From: Pusillimonas sp. UBA6240
GTDB lineage: Bacteria; Pseudomonadota; Gammaproteobacteria; Burkholderiales; Burkholderiaceae_B
NCBI GenBank assembly: GCA_002441445.1
Contig: DJWC01000112.1
Location: 1-7,951, forward strand
DNA length: 7,951 nt
Reading direction: 5' to 3'
In this document: positions 1-6,143 of the stretch, one piece after another
Layout of the letters: each line of letters begins with the position of its first letter
How positions within the stretch are numbered: the stretch's first letter is position 1
Notes under the pieces: model-generated
The model's input: the letters and a program-made list of their open reading frames with translations, nothing else
Told to the model about the DNA's origin: nothing
Databases searched by the model: none
Position numbers and translations under genes: made by a program

Positions 1-195
1 AACCTGCAAACGGCCTTCCTGTCGCCGCCGGTGGCCATGTCGGCCTTCTACCTGAAGGGCGTCGCGCCGCCGCACGTCACGCTGAACCAGATCTTCGCCG
101 GCATGCTGCCTTTCATGGGCATACAGATCATCGCCATCGTGCTGCTGTACCTGTTCCCGGACATCGGCATGTGGCTGCCCAGGGTTCTGTACTGA
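1..195 (+). CDS. TRAP transporter large permease (DctM-like), C-terminal part
   Basis: Only the last 64 codons are present, ending at TGA 193-195; the rest lies upstream of the window. The visible residues (NLQTAFLSPPVAMSAFYLKG, then VAPPHVTLNQIFAGMLPF) match the conserved C-terminal end of DctM-type large membrane subunits of TRAP transporters. In that family an N-L-Q-T-(A/S)-F-L-(S/T)-P-P motif precedes the last transmembrane helix. The helix is visible as a hydrophobic run (about IQIIAIVLLYLF), and the protein ends in WLPRVLY. The family uses an ion gradient to import substrates, often C4-dicarboxylates or other organic acids, delivered by a periplasmic DctP protein. The substrate cannot be told from this fragment. 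Transcription appears to stop at the hairpin 37 bp downstream, so the gene is not linked to aer. Confidence 0.9.
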   Translation, partial: NLQTAFLSPPVAMSAFYLKGVAPPHVTLNQIFAGMLPFMGIQIIAIVLLYLFPDIGMWLPRVLY

Positions 196-210
196 CACGA
201 CATACCAACA

Positions 211-257
211 GCCGGAATACCGGCAACTCACCGGCCCCTTCGGGGGCCGTTTTTTTT
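211..257 (+). terminator. Rho-independent terminator after the TRAP permease gene
   Basis: A 7-bp perfect GC stem (cggcccc 232-238 with ggggccg 243-249) closes a TTCG tetraloop and is followed directly by eight T (250-257). This is a classic intrinsic terminator for the gene ending at 195. A smaller hairpin, gccgg-aata-ccggc (211-224), lies just upstream. Confidence 0.93.
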
Positions 258-328
258 GCCGGACCGCAGGCCGCCTCCGCGTGGCGGCGAGCGCATGGGC
301 CCCGTCATGCTCGAGCTCTGGTATAAAC

Positions 329-370
329 ATGATCCAGATCAAGACTAAGGGACAGGCTGGGCTCTACCAT
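329..370 (+). promoter_or_regulatory. Putative FNR/ANR-dependent promoter of aer
   Basis: ATGAT-CCAG-ATCAA at 329-342 matches the FNR/ANR consensus TTGAT-N4-ATCAA at 9 of 10 defined bases. A TACCAT hexamer at 365-370 (4 of 6 to TATAAT) would start transcription near 377. That places the centre of the box (335.5) at -41.5, the position of class II FNR/CRP-family activation. No good -35 hexamer is needed or seen. The arrangement is seen directly; regulation by an FNR/ANR homologue is inferred. Aerotaxis receptor genes are under ANR control in Pseudomonas aeruginosa, so the location makes sense. Confidence 0.6.
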
Positions 371-440
371 CCAGCCATACCTATCACAAGAACCGGGCGA
401 AGCACATCGCCCAAACCCTTTGAGGCTATCCATCCTTCCC

Positions 441-2111
441 ATGCGCACCAATCTGCCCGTCAACAATATTGAGACCAAGCTTCGAGCCGATCAGTACCTC
501 ATCTCGAAAACCGACAAGAAAGGCCGCATCACCTATGCCAATCCGGCCTTTATAGAAATCAGCGGCTATACCCGCGAAGAGCTGATCGGCAAACCGCATA
601 ACCTGATCCGCCACCCCGACATGCCGCCCGCGGCCTTCCAGGATTTGTGGGATTCCTTGCATGCCCGCAGGCCCTGGCTGGGCATGGTCAAGAACCGCCG
701 CAAAGACGGCGGCTATTACTGGGTGCTGGCCAATGCCGCGCCCATCTACGAGCATGGCGAAGTCACCGGATACGCCTCGGTGCGCATCAAGCCCACGCAG
801 GAACAGATCGACGCCGCGCAAGCCTTCTATGACGATATCAAGGCCGGCAACAGCCGGGGCTACGCGATCAGGCAAGGCCGACGCGTGCGGGTCGGCTGGC
901 GGCGCGTCTTTGACGCCGCCAGATTACCTTTTGAAAAAACCCTGCGGGCGGGCATGTTCCGCATGGCGGCCCTGTCCACAGCCACCATCGTCGCCGCCAC
1001 CTGGTTCGCCTTCGCTGGAGGCATTCCCGCGGCTTACCAGGCTTGGGTGCTGGCCGGCATCGGTGTCGCCACTTTGGCCAACCTGGCCTATGGCTGGCGG
1101 GTCGCGCAGCGGGTCATCAACCCGCTGGAAGGAGCGTCCAGGATCGCGCGCCAGATTGCCGCCGGCAATCTGCAAATCAATATCGACGCGGATAAAGAAG
1201 GCGAAGTCGGCGACTTGTATTTTTATCTGGACCTGATGCGCAAAAGCCTGCTTGGCATCGCCCATGACGTGCATGCCAGCGCCCATGCCACCGCGCGCAT
1301 GGCCCAGGTGCTGGACGCCAGCAACACCCATTTGTCGGCCCGCACCGAGGACCAGGCCGCATCCCTGCAGCAAACCGCCGCCAGCATGGAAGAGCTGACG
1401 GTCACCGTCAAGCAGAATGCCGACAACGCCCACCTGGCCAGCCAGTTGGCCGACGCCAGCATGCAGACCGCGCAGCGCGGCGGCGCCGTGGTCAGCGATG
1501 TGGTCGCCACCATGCGCGACATCCACGGCAGTTCGCGCAAAATCGGCGATATCGTCGCCTTGATAGAAGAAATCGCCTTCCAGACCAATATCCTGGCGCT
1601 GAATGCGGCGGTGGAGTCCGCGCGCGCCGGCCAGGCCGGCAAGGGCTTTGCCGTGGTCGCCGGAGAGGTGCGCAGCCTAGCCCAGAAAAGCGCGCAGGCG
1701 GCCAAGGAAATCAAGGCGCTGATCGATGATTCCGTACAGCGCATGGCGATGGGGTCGGAGCAAGCCGAGCTCGCCGGACGAACCATGCAAGACATCGTCG
1801 AATCCGTGCGGCGCGTCACCGACATCATGAGCGAGATTTCCGTTGCATCGGTCCAGCAATCCAGCGGACTGGAGCAGATCAATCAGGCCATCGCGCAAAT
1901 GGATGAGGTCACCCATCGCAACGCCGGCCTGGTTCAGGACCTGGGCGACACCGTAAAACTGCTGGCCGAAGAGTCCGCCGGCCTGCGGCTGTCCATCGAG
2001 GTATTGAATATAGGCGGGAAAACCGGGGCGGAGCGTGCCCACCGCGCAGCGGCCAGCGCCGCCGCGCCCATCGGCACCGCCAACGCGCCCCTTGCCATTG
2101 CTGCTTCTTGA
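441..2111 (+). CDS. aer: Aerotaxis/energy-taxis receptor Aer (PAS-HAMP-MCP)
   Basis: This 556-residue inner-membrane chemoreceptor is expected to sense redox state or oxygen through FAD in a cytoplasmic PAS domain and to signal through CheW/CheA. The PAS domain (about residues 15-120) aligns without gaps to E. coli Aer as I recall it: N34, H53, R57, H58, D60 and W79 fall at the same numbers, and the VRHPDMP-type motif and the KNRRK-G-YYWV segment are kept. An F1 linker follows, then a hairpin of two membrane helices (about 174-193 and 201-222) with no large periplasmic domain, as in Aer. A HAMP region begins near P228. The kinase-control tip starts near E377 (EIAFQTNILALNAAVE). There is no C-terminal NWETF-type methylation tether; the tail is Ala-rich. 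The ATG at 441 is chosen because it gives the family N-terminus; a TTG at 420 would add seven residues. The Shine-Dalgarno is weak (gagg 422-425, 15 nt away). The gene converges on the lipoprotein gene. Confidence 0.93.
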   Translation: MRTNLPVNNIETKLRADQYLISKTDKKGRITYANPAFIEISGYTREELIGKPHNLIRHPDMPPAAFQDLWDSLHARRPWLGMVKNRRKDGGYYWVLANAAPIYEHGEVTGYASVRIKPTQEQIDAAQAFYDDIKAGNSRGYAIRQGRRVRVGWRRVFDAARLPFEKTLRAGMFRMAALSTATIVAATWFAFAGGIPAAYQAWVLAGIGVATLANLAYGWRVAQRVINPLEGASRIARQIAAGNLQINIDADKEGEVGDLYFYLDLMRKSLLGIAHDVHASAHATARMAQVLDASNTHLSARTEDQAASLQQTAASMEELTVTVKQNADNAHLASQLADASMQTAQRGGAVVSDVVATMRDIHGSSRKIGDIVALIEEIAFQTNILALNAAVESARAGQAGKGFAVVAGEVRSLAQKSAQAAKEIKALIDDSVQRMAMGSEQAELAGRTMQDIVESVRRVTDIMSEISVASVQQSSGLEQINQAIAQMDEVTHRNAGLVQDLGDTVKLLAEESAGLRLSIEVLNIGGKTGAERAHRAAASAAAPIGTANAPLAIAAS

Positions 2112-2126
2112 GAACCGGGGGCTGCC

Positions 2127-2181
2127 GGCGCTAAAGGCCAAAGGGCCGCCGGCGTTAAAAGGGCCTGTCCCTTTTAGCGCC
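2127..2181 (+). terminator. Bidirectional terminator hairpin between aer and the lipoprotein gene
   Basis: A 13-bp stem pairs ggcgttaaaaggg (2151-2163) with cccttttagcgcc (2169-2181) through a 5-nt loop, with one G-T pair. The A and T tracts lie inside the stem rather than after it, so it can act in both directions. Another ggcgctaaagg stretch (2127-2137) repeats the left arm and could form an alternative structure. It lies between the stops of two converging genes (2111 and 2190), which supports a terminator role. Confidence 0.72.
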
Positions 2182-2198
2182 GACAAGCCCTAATCGAC
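2169..2198 (-). repeat. Gene-end repeat, copy 1
   Basis: Read on the minus strand this spans the final VD codons and TAG stop of the lipoprotein gene and the adjacent hairpin arm. It aligns to 3575-3603 with about 26 of 30 positions identical and one 1-nt gap. The shared cores are gccctaatc at the stop codon and cccttttagcg/cccttttacg outside it. The similarity spans coding end and 3' region of unrelated genes, so it is not explained by protein homology. Confidence 0.6.
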
Positions 2199-2408
2199 TT
2201 CCCTGATTTCCTTTATTTCTGATTTGTTCGTCCTGACCGTCTGCCCGTCCTTCTTGTAAGTCACGAAACCGTCATCGTCGATTTCCGGCTTGTCCGGCGC
2301 GACCGTAGTCTGGCCGTCGCGCGTGGTTACCTGAGTGGGCGTCGAGCAGGCGGCCAATGCGGCGCATCCCGCCAGTGTCAGCATCAATACAGGCTTCTTG
2401 AACATCAT
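2190..2408 (-). CDS. Small YgdI/YgdR-type lipoprotein (DUF903 family)
   Basis: This encodes a 72-residue envelope lipoprotein of unknown function. It begins with a short basic N-region (MMFKK), a hydrophobic stretch and a lipobox L18-A19-A20-C21 followed by S22. A second LAGC at 12-15 leaves too short a hydrophobic core, so C21 is the likely lipidated cysteine. The mature part (TTRDGQTTVAPDKPEIDDDG, then FVTYKKDGQ near the middle and NKSEIKEI near the end) has the layout of the YgdI/YgdR family: a short beta-rich SH3-like domain with a DG(K/R/Q)T motif and a C-terminal K-(S/D)-E-(I/V)-K-(E/Q) motif. The start is set by AAGGA (2416-2420 on the plus strand as tcctt), 7 nt from the ATG at 2408. 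The frame stays open upstream to 2519 but lacks another good start. The gene is 141 nt downstream of acuI on the same strand and is probably independent of that operon. Confidence 0.87.
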   Translation of the reverse strand: MMFKKPVLMLTLAGCAALAACSTPTQVTTRDGQTTVAPDKPEIDDDGFVTYKKDGQTVRTNKSEIKEIREVD

Positions 2409-2495
2409 GGCGTAGTCCTTGTAATGGATGAACGACCACGGTAACAAGCGAGCGCCGATGATGCTGTAAAGGGATGTCAGCACCGGCCACAGGGT

Positions 2496-2536
2496 CTTAC
2501 GGCGGCCGGGCGGCGTCAAAGCCGCGCTGGCGTAAG
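2496..2536 (-). terminator. Possible hairpin at the end of the acuI operon
   Basis: Two nested inverted repeats lie between acuI and the lipoprotein gene: outer cttacg (2496-2501) with cgtaag (2531-2536), and inner gcggc (2510-2514) with gccgc (2521-2525) around a 6-nt loop. There is no T run after it in the minus direction. It may slow or end transcription or be a Rho-dependent region; a clean intrinsic terminator is not visible. Confidence 0.35.
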
Positions 2537-2549
2537 CCCTTTGCCGTAT

Positions 2550-3536
2550 TCAACGGTTGATGTCCACAACGACGCGGCCGCGCACCTTGCCCGCCAGCAG
2601 CTCGCTCGCCAGAGGGATTGCGTCGCGCAGCGCGATGGTCTGCTTCCCTATCGCGGCAAGCTTCGCCGGATCCAGATGGCGGGCGATCGAGCTCCATGCC
2701 CGCTGGCGGCGCTCGCGCGGGCAATACACGCTGTCTATGCCCGCCAAGGTGACGCCGCGCAAGATGAACGGCGCAACGGTTGCCGGAAAGTCCATGCCCT
2801 GCGCCAAACCGCAAGCCGCCACGACACCGCCATATCGCACGCCAGCGCACACATTGGCCAGGGTATGGCTGCCCACGCTATCGACGGCGCCCGCCCAGCG
2901 CTCTTTGGCCAAGGGCTTGCCCGGCCCGCTCAAGGTGTTGCGGTCGATGATGTCGGCTGCGCCCAGGCTTCCAAGGTAATCGGCTTCTTCCGCACGGCCC
3001 GTCGACGCGACCACCCGGTATCCCAGCGAACTGAGCAGGGACACCGCTACGCTGCCGACGCCGCCCGCGGCGCCGGTGACCAAGATATCGCCGCCGTCGG
3101 GCGCAATCCCATGTTCCTGCAGCGCCATGACGCACAGCATGGCCGTGTAGCCCGCCGTGCCGATGGCCATGGCCTGCTCGGACGTCAGACCGTCCGGCAG
3201 GCGGATCAGCCAGTCCGCGCGCACCCGCGCCACTTGCGACAGCCCGCCCCAATGCGTCTCGCCCACGCCCCAGCCATTCAGGATGACGGCGTCGCCGCGC
3301 TTGAAATCAGCATGGGCGCTTTCCCGGACGACGCCAGACAGATCGATGCCCGGCACCATGGGAAACGTACGAACCACCGGACCTTTGCCGGTGATGGCCA
3401 AGGCGTCCTTGTAGTTCAGGGTGGAGTGGGATATGTCGATCAGGACGTCCCCTTCGGGAAGCCGGTCTTCCTGGATTCCCGTACAAACAGTACGGTAGCC
3501 CGACTCATCTTTCTCTATCAGCAATGCGTTGAACAC
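2550..3536 (-). CDS. acuI: Acrylyl-CoA reductase (NADPH), AcuI/YhdH family
   Basis: This 328-residue soluble oxidoreductase belongs to the zinc-independent medium-chain dehydrogenase/reductase superfamily. It resembles E. coli YhdH (324 residues as I recall it) over its whole length. Diagnostic blocks are LNYKDALAITGKG (40-52), PMVPGID (59-65), GWGVGETHWGGL (88-99), GTAGYTAMLCVMAL (126-139), the nucleotide-binding loop GAAGGVGS (155-162) and a PFILRGV-GIDSV block in the C-terminal half. Characterised family members reduce acryloyl-CoA to propionyl-CoA with NADPH, which detoxifies acryloyl-CoA from acrylate, DMSP or 3-hydroxypropionate. The GTG start at 3536 has GGAGG (3541-3545 as cctcc) 4 nt upstream. 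It lies 58 nt after the Bug gene and is probably the last gene of the CoA-transferase-Bug-acuI operon. A related 2-enoyl-CoA could be the real substrate. Confidence 0.9.
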   Translation of the reverse strand: MFNALLIEKDESGYRTVCTGIQEDRLPEGDVLIDISHSTLNYKDALAITGKGPVVRTFPMVPGIDLSGVVRESAHADFKRGDAVILNGWGVGETHWGGLSQVARVRADWLIRLPDGLTSEQAMAIGTAGYTAMLCVMALQEHGIAPDGGDILVTGAAGGVGSVAVSLLSSLGYRVVASTGRAEEADYLGSLGAADIIDRNTLSGPGKPLAKERWAGAVDSVGSHTLANVCAGVRYGGVVAACGLAQGMDFPATVAPFILRGVTLAGIDSVYCPRERRQRAWSSIARHLDPAKLAAIGKQTIALRDAIPLASELLAGKVRGRVVVDINR

Positions 3537-3574
3537 TGTGCCTCCATGCGTTTGCAGTTATCTTACAGAGCCAG

Positions 3575-3603
3575 CCCTTTTACGCTGACGGGCCCTAATC
3601 CAC
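3575..3603 (-). repeat. Gene-end repeat, copy 2
   Basis: This is the second copy of the element at 2169-2198. It again covers a VD-TAG gene end (here the Bug gene) and the adjacent cccttttacg segment. Beyond it, gccagc (3570-3575) can pair with gctgac (3583-3588) to give only a weak 6-bp hairpin with one G-T pair, unlike the strong hairpin at copy 1. It therefore probably does not stop transcription before acuI. Confidence 0.55.
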
Positions 3604-4548
3604 TTTCAATGCCGCCTGACGCACTCCCTCGCCCCAGCGCTTGTATTCCGCTTCCACGAAAGCGCGGAACTGCGGCGTGGGCATGGTGCGCGGCACCGCG
3701 CCCAGCGCGGCGTACTTGCTTTGCACCTCCGGCGACTGCACCACCTTCAGCGCCGCGGCATTCAATTCAGCCACCCGCGCCGGCGGCGTGCCCTTGGGCA
3801 TGATAATGCCTAACCACGCGCTGAGCCTGAAATCCTTCACCCCCAGCTCGGCGACAGTGGGCGTATCCGGAAATGCGGGCAGGCGTTCGGAATAAGTCGT
3901 GGCCAGCAGCCGCAGCTTGCCGCCGCGTATCTGCGATTGCGTGGCGGCGACCGTATCTATCGCCACCTGCACCCCGCCGCCGACCACATCCATCATCGAG
4001 CGCGCGCTGCCGGAATACGGGATATGCGCGATCTGCGTGCCGGTATGCCGCTTGAGCTCTTCCATGCCCAGATGAGACAGCGTGCCATTGCCCGACGAAG
4101 CATAGTTGAGCTTGCCCGGATGCGCCTTGGCATAGGAAATAAGTTCGGAATAGGACTGCGCCGGCACCTCGGGGTTGACGACCAGCAGCATGGGCAGATC
4201 GGCGACCAATGACACCAGTTCAAAATCACTGAGCGTCGCATAACCTACATTCTTGTATAGATGCGGGTTCACCACCAGCGACGCCAGCGCAGCCAGCACC
4301 ATGGTATTGCCGTCCGGCTCGCTGCGCGCGAGCGCAGCCAAGGCCACGCTGCCGCCCTGCCCTGGCCGGTTCTCCACGATAAAGTTCTCGTTCAGTTCGC
4401 GGGACAATTGCTGAGCCAGCAGCCGAGCCACCTGATCGGTCGCCTGCCCCGGGGGAAAGCCGACAATAATCTTGTTGACTTTGTCGCCCTGGGCATAAGC
4501 GCAAGAAACCGCCATGGCCATCAATAAAGAAAGCATCATCCTTTTCAT
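3595..4548 (-). CDS. Bug/TctC-family periplasmic solute-binding protein
   Basis: This 317-residue exported receptor belongs to the tripartite tricarboxylate transporter (TTT) substrate-binding family, greatly expanded in Bordetella-type bacteria. The signal peptide has a KR N-region and a hydrophobic core, with probable cleavage after AYA (17-19), giving a mature N-terminus QGDKVNK. Family motifs are visible: VGFPPGQATD (29-38), VENRPGQGGS (58-67), ARSEPDGNTM (74-83), NYASSGNGTLSHL (148-160) and IPYSGSARSM further on. Members bind small carboxylates, usually as a closed two-lobed fold. No TctA/TctB membrane subunits are in the window, so it must use a distant permease or act as a sensor. The start is supported by GGAGGA 8 nt upstream of the ATG at 4548. 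Placement between a CoA-transferase and an enoyl-CoA reductase suggests its ligand is the acid that these enzymes process. Confidence 0.93.
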   Translation of the reverse strand: MKRMMLSLLMAMAVSCAYAQGDKVNKIIVGFPPGQATDQVARLLAQQLSRELNENFIVENRPGQGGSVALAALARSEPDGNTMVLAALASLVVNPHLYKNVGYATLSDFELVSLVADLPMLLVVNPEVPAQSYSELISYAKAHPGKLNYASSGNGTLSHLGMEELKRHTGTQIAHIPYSGSARSMMDVVGGGVQVAIDTVAATQSQIRGGKLRLLATTYSERLPAFPDTPTVAELGVKDFRLSAWLGIIMPKGTPPARVAELNAAALKVVQSPEVQSKYAALGAVPRTMPTPQFRAFVEAEYKRWGEGVRQAALKVD

Positions 4549-4599
4549 TGTTTATCTCCTCCGGTTTGTTTCACTGTCTATATATATGAGGCTGTATAG

Positions 4600-4615
4600 G
4601 GCGCCTCGCGGCGCC
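4600..4615 (-). other. Intra-operon hairpin with GNRA-type loop
   Basis: Read on the minus strand, GGCGCC-GCGA-GGCGCC forms a perfect 6-bp GC stem closed by a GCGA (GNRA) tetraloop. It sits 3 nt after the CoA-transferase stop and about 50 nt before the Bug ATG. No T run follows, so it is more likely an mRNA processing or stabilising structure than a terminator. Confidence 0.5.
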
Positions 4616-4618
4616 GCC

Positions 4619-5827
4619 TTATATCGCGCCTTGGCGGCGCATCTCTTCCATGTCGCGATCGCTGAAGCCCAGCGACCGGTACACTTGCTCGTTGTCCTGG
4701 CCGATGCCGGGCCCCGCATTGCGCACCCGGCCCGGCGTTTCGGCAAACCGCGGCACGACGCACTGCATGCGCACCGGCCCCAGTTCGCTGTCGTCAACCG
4801 TCACGATCGCTTCGCGGGCCTGGAAATGAGGATCGGCCATGACATCCGCGGCGTCATAAATGGGCGAAAAGCCCACGTGGCTGCTGTCCAGCCGCCGCTG
4901 CAGCTCTTGCAGCGGCAATTCGGCGATGCGCTCCGCCAGTATCCGGTCCAGGGCCTCACGATTCGCCACGCGCGATGGGTTGTCCGCAAACCGCGCATCC
5001 TGCAGCAGTTCCTGCAGATCCAGGGCCTGGCAAAGCCGCTCATAGATGCTTTGGGTGGATGCGGCAATGGACGCCCATTTGCCGTCGCGCGTCCGATAGA
5101 CATTGCCGGGCGCGGCGTACTGGCTCAGGTTGCCGGAACCTACGCGCGTGGCGCCCAACTGGTCGTACTCGATGGCCAGGAAATCCAGCGTGCGCAGCAT
5201 GGCTTCGGTCACCGACACATCGATCTCCTGGCCGCAGCTATCGGGCTGCGCCCGCAGCCGGCTCAGCTCCGCAAGGATGCCGATCGCTCCGAACAACCCA
5301 CCCACCGCATCGGAAATCGGGTAGCCCAGATGCAGCGGGCTGCCGCCCGCCTCGCCGCACATGCGGGTGAAGCCGCTCATCGACTCGAAGACACGCGCAA
5401 AACCGGGGCGGTTCCGGTAAGGCCCCGTTTGCCCGAACCCGGTCACGCGCAGAATGATGAGGCGCCGGTTGATGCCGTGCATCCATGCCTTGGTCAGGCC
5501 CCAGGCATCCAGCGTGCCCGGCCGGAAATTTTCCACGACCACGTCGCAGTCCGGCAGCAGGCGCTCCAGCACTGCCCTCGCCTGCGGCTTGCGCAGGTCC
5601 AGCGTAATGCCGCGCTTGTTGCGGTTCGTGACTTTCCACCACAGCGGAATGCCATCCTTGTGCGGCGCCAGGGCGCGCAGGCCATCCCCCTTGCCCGGCA
5701 GCTCCACCTTGATGACATCCGCCCCCAGGTCTGCCAGCAGCGTGGACGCATAAGGTCCTGCAATGACCGTGGACAGATCGAGGATGCGTAAGCCATGCAG
5801 CGGGCCATGCGATTGTTCGGCAGTCAC
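4619..5827 (-). CDS. CaiB/BaiF family III CoA-transferase
   Basis: This 402-residue cytoplasmic enzyme is expected to move CoA between a donor thioester and a free carboxylic acid. The N-terminal half has the family signature GLRILDLSTVIAGPYASTLL (12-31), then LADLGADVIKVE (31-42), NRNKRGITLDL (68-78), VVENFRPGTLDAWGL (97-111) and GFGQTGPY (130-137). The segment LGYPISDAVGGLFG carries the presumed catalytic aspartate at D173, equivalent to D169 of formyl-CoA transferase. The C-terminal half (YRTRDGKW, then PIYDAADVMADPHFQAR) is also typical, and the length is normal for a single-domain member. Specificity cannot be read from the sequence. I prefer the GTG at 5827 because GGGAG lies 9 nt upstream; the in-frame ATG at 5836 adds three residues but abuts that GGGAG, leaving no spacing. 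It is the first gene of the minus-strand operon, 70 nt ahead of the Bug gene. Confidence 0.9.
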   Translation of the reverse strand: MTAEQSHGPLHGLRILDLSTVIAGPYASTLLADLGADVIKVELPGKGDGLRALAPHKDGIPLWWKVTNRNKRGITLDLRKPQARAVLERLLPDCDVVVENFRPGTLDAWGLTKAWMHGINRRLIILRVTGFGQTGPYRNRPGFARVFESMSGFTRMCGEAGGSPLHLGYPISDAVGGLFGAIGILAELSRLRAQPDSCGQEIDVSVTEAMLRTLDFLAIEYDQLGATRVGSGNLSQYAAPGNVYRTRDGKWASIAASTQSIYERLCQALDLQELLQDARFADNPSRVANREALDRILAERIAELPLQELQRRLDSSHVGFSPIYDAADVMADPHFQAREAIVTVDDSELGPVRMQCVVPRFAETPGRVRNAGPGIGQDNEQVYRSLGFSDRDMEEMRRQGAI

Positions 5828-5836
5828 GATTCCCAT

Positions 5837-5841
5837 CTCCC
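5837..5841 (-). promoter_or_regulatory. Shine-Dalgarno that decides the CoA-transferase start
   Basis: GGGAG on the minus strand directly touches the ATG at 5836 but is 9 nt from the in-frame GTG at 5827. Normal spacing favours the GTG. Confidence 0.55.
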
Positions 5842-5850
5842 AGTTGATCG

Positions 5851-5886
5851 TGTGGACTCTTGTGGACGATTCTAGGGACTTGAATC
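5851..5886. repeat. Tandem tgtggac repeats and adjacent gattc/gaatc inverted repeat
   Basis: tgtggac occurs at 5851-5857 and again at 5861-5867, exactly 10 bp apart (one helical turn). It is followed at once by gattc (5868-5872), 9 nt, then gaatc (5882-5886). Both lie just upstream of the CoA-transferase start. They may be operator elements; function is inferred. Confidence 0.45.
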
Positions 5887-5919
5887 TATGATGGATGCGC
5901 GGCTTTCGGATATCAGCTA

Positions 5920-5932
5920 TGCATGTTATGCA
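5920..5932. promoter_or_regulatory. Candidate LysR-type binding site (T-N11-A)
   Basis: TGCAT-GTT-ATGCA is a perfect 5-bp inverted repeat whose outer bases give the T-N11-A pattern typical of LysR-type regulators. It lies in the divergent control region, about 93 bp from the CoA-transferase start and 211 bp from the LysR start. Binding by the product of 6144-7064 is inferred. Confidence 0.58.
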
Positions 5933-6143
5933 ATTCTTGGATAAACTTCGATTTTGGCGAAAGCAGCGGCGTGCGGCGTTCGGGGAGTGTGCGATCAGCG
6001 TTATCGGGCTGGCGGTATGCGGCCACAAGCGCGTGGCAGCGGTATGAAGAGCGTAATTTTTTGCGGGTGGGCGGTTGGTATCAACTAGTCTGGGAAACCT
6101 GGTTCTAGGCGAGACTAACGGTATTCATCAATGAGGCATTGAG

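Larger units (their letters stand above)
5828..6143. promoter_or_regulatory. Divergent control region between the CoA-transferase operon and the LysR gene
   Basis: This 316-bp gene-free interval should hold the promoters of both divergent units. It is more A+T-rich in its centre (about 5880-5960) than the flanking genes. It contains the T-N11-A inverted repeat at 5920-5932, the tandem tgtggac repeats at 5851-5867 and gattc-N9-gaatc at 5868-5886. I cannot assign convincing -10/-35 pairs on either strand, as often holds for promoters needing a LysR activator. The LysR gene has its own Shine-Dalgarno, gagg 6133-6136. Confidence 0.65.

Noticed and set aside
281..472. 63-codon plus-strand frame before aer
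   Set aside because: It overlaps the proposed FNR/ANR promoter and the aer start in another frame and has no motif or Shine-Dalgarno.
924..1882. Long minus-strand frames across aer (924-1526 and 1223-1882)
   Set aside because: They are shadows of the aer coding frame, with low-complexity composition and no ribosome-binding sites.
2541..3803. 420-codon open frame on the plus strand
   Set aside because: It lies antisense to acuI and the end of the Bug gene, both well-supported family members. Its Arg/His/Ala-rich product is typical of a GC-rich shadow frame.
4514..5791. 425-codon open frame on the plus strand
   Set aside because: Antisense to the CoA-transferase, whose motifs cover the full length on the other strand; the translated product has no recognisable domain.
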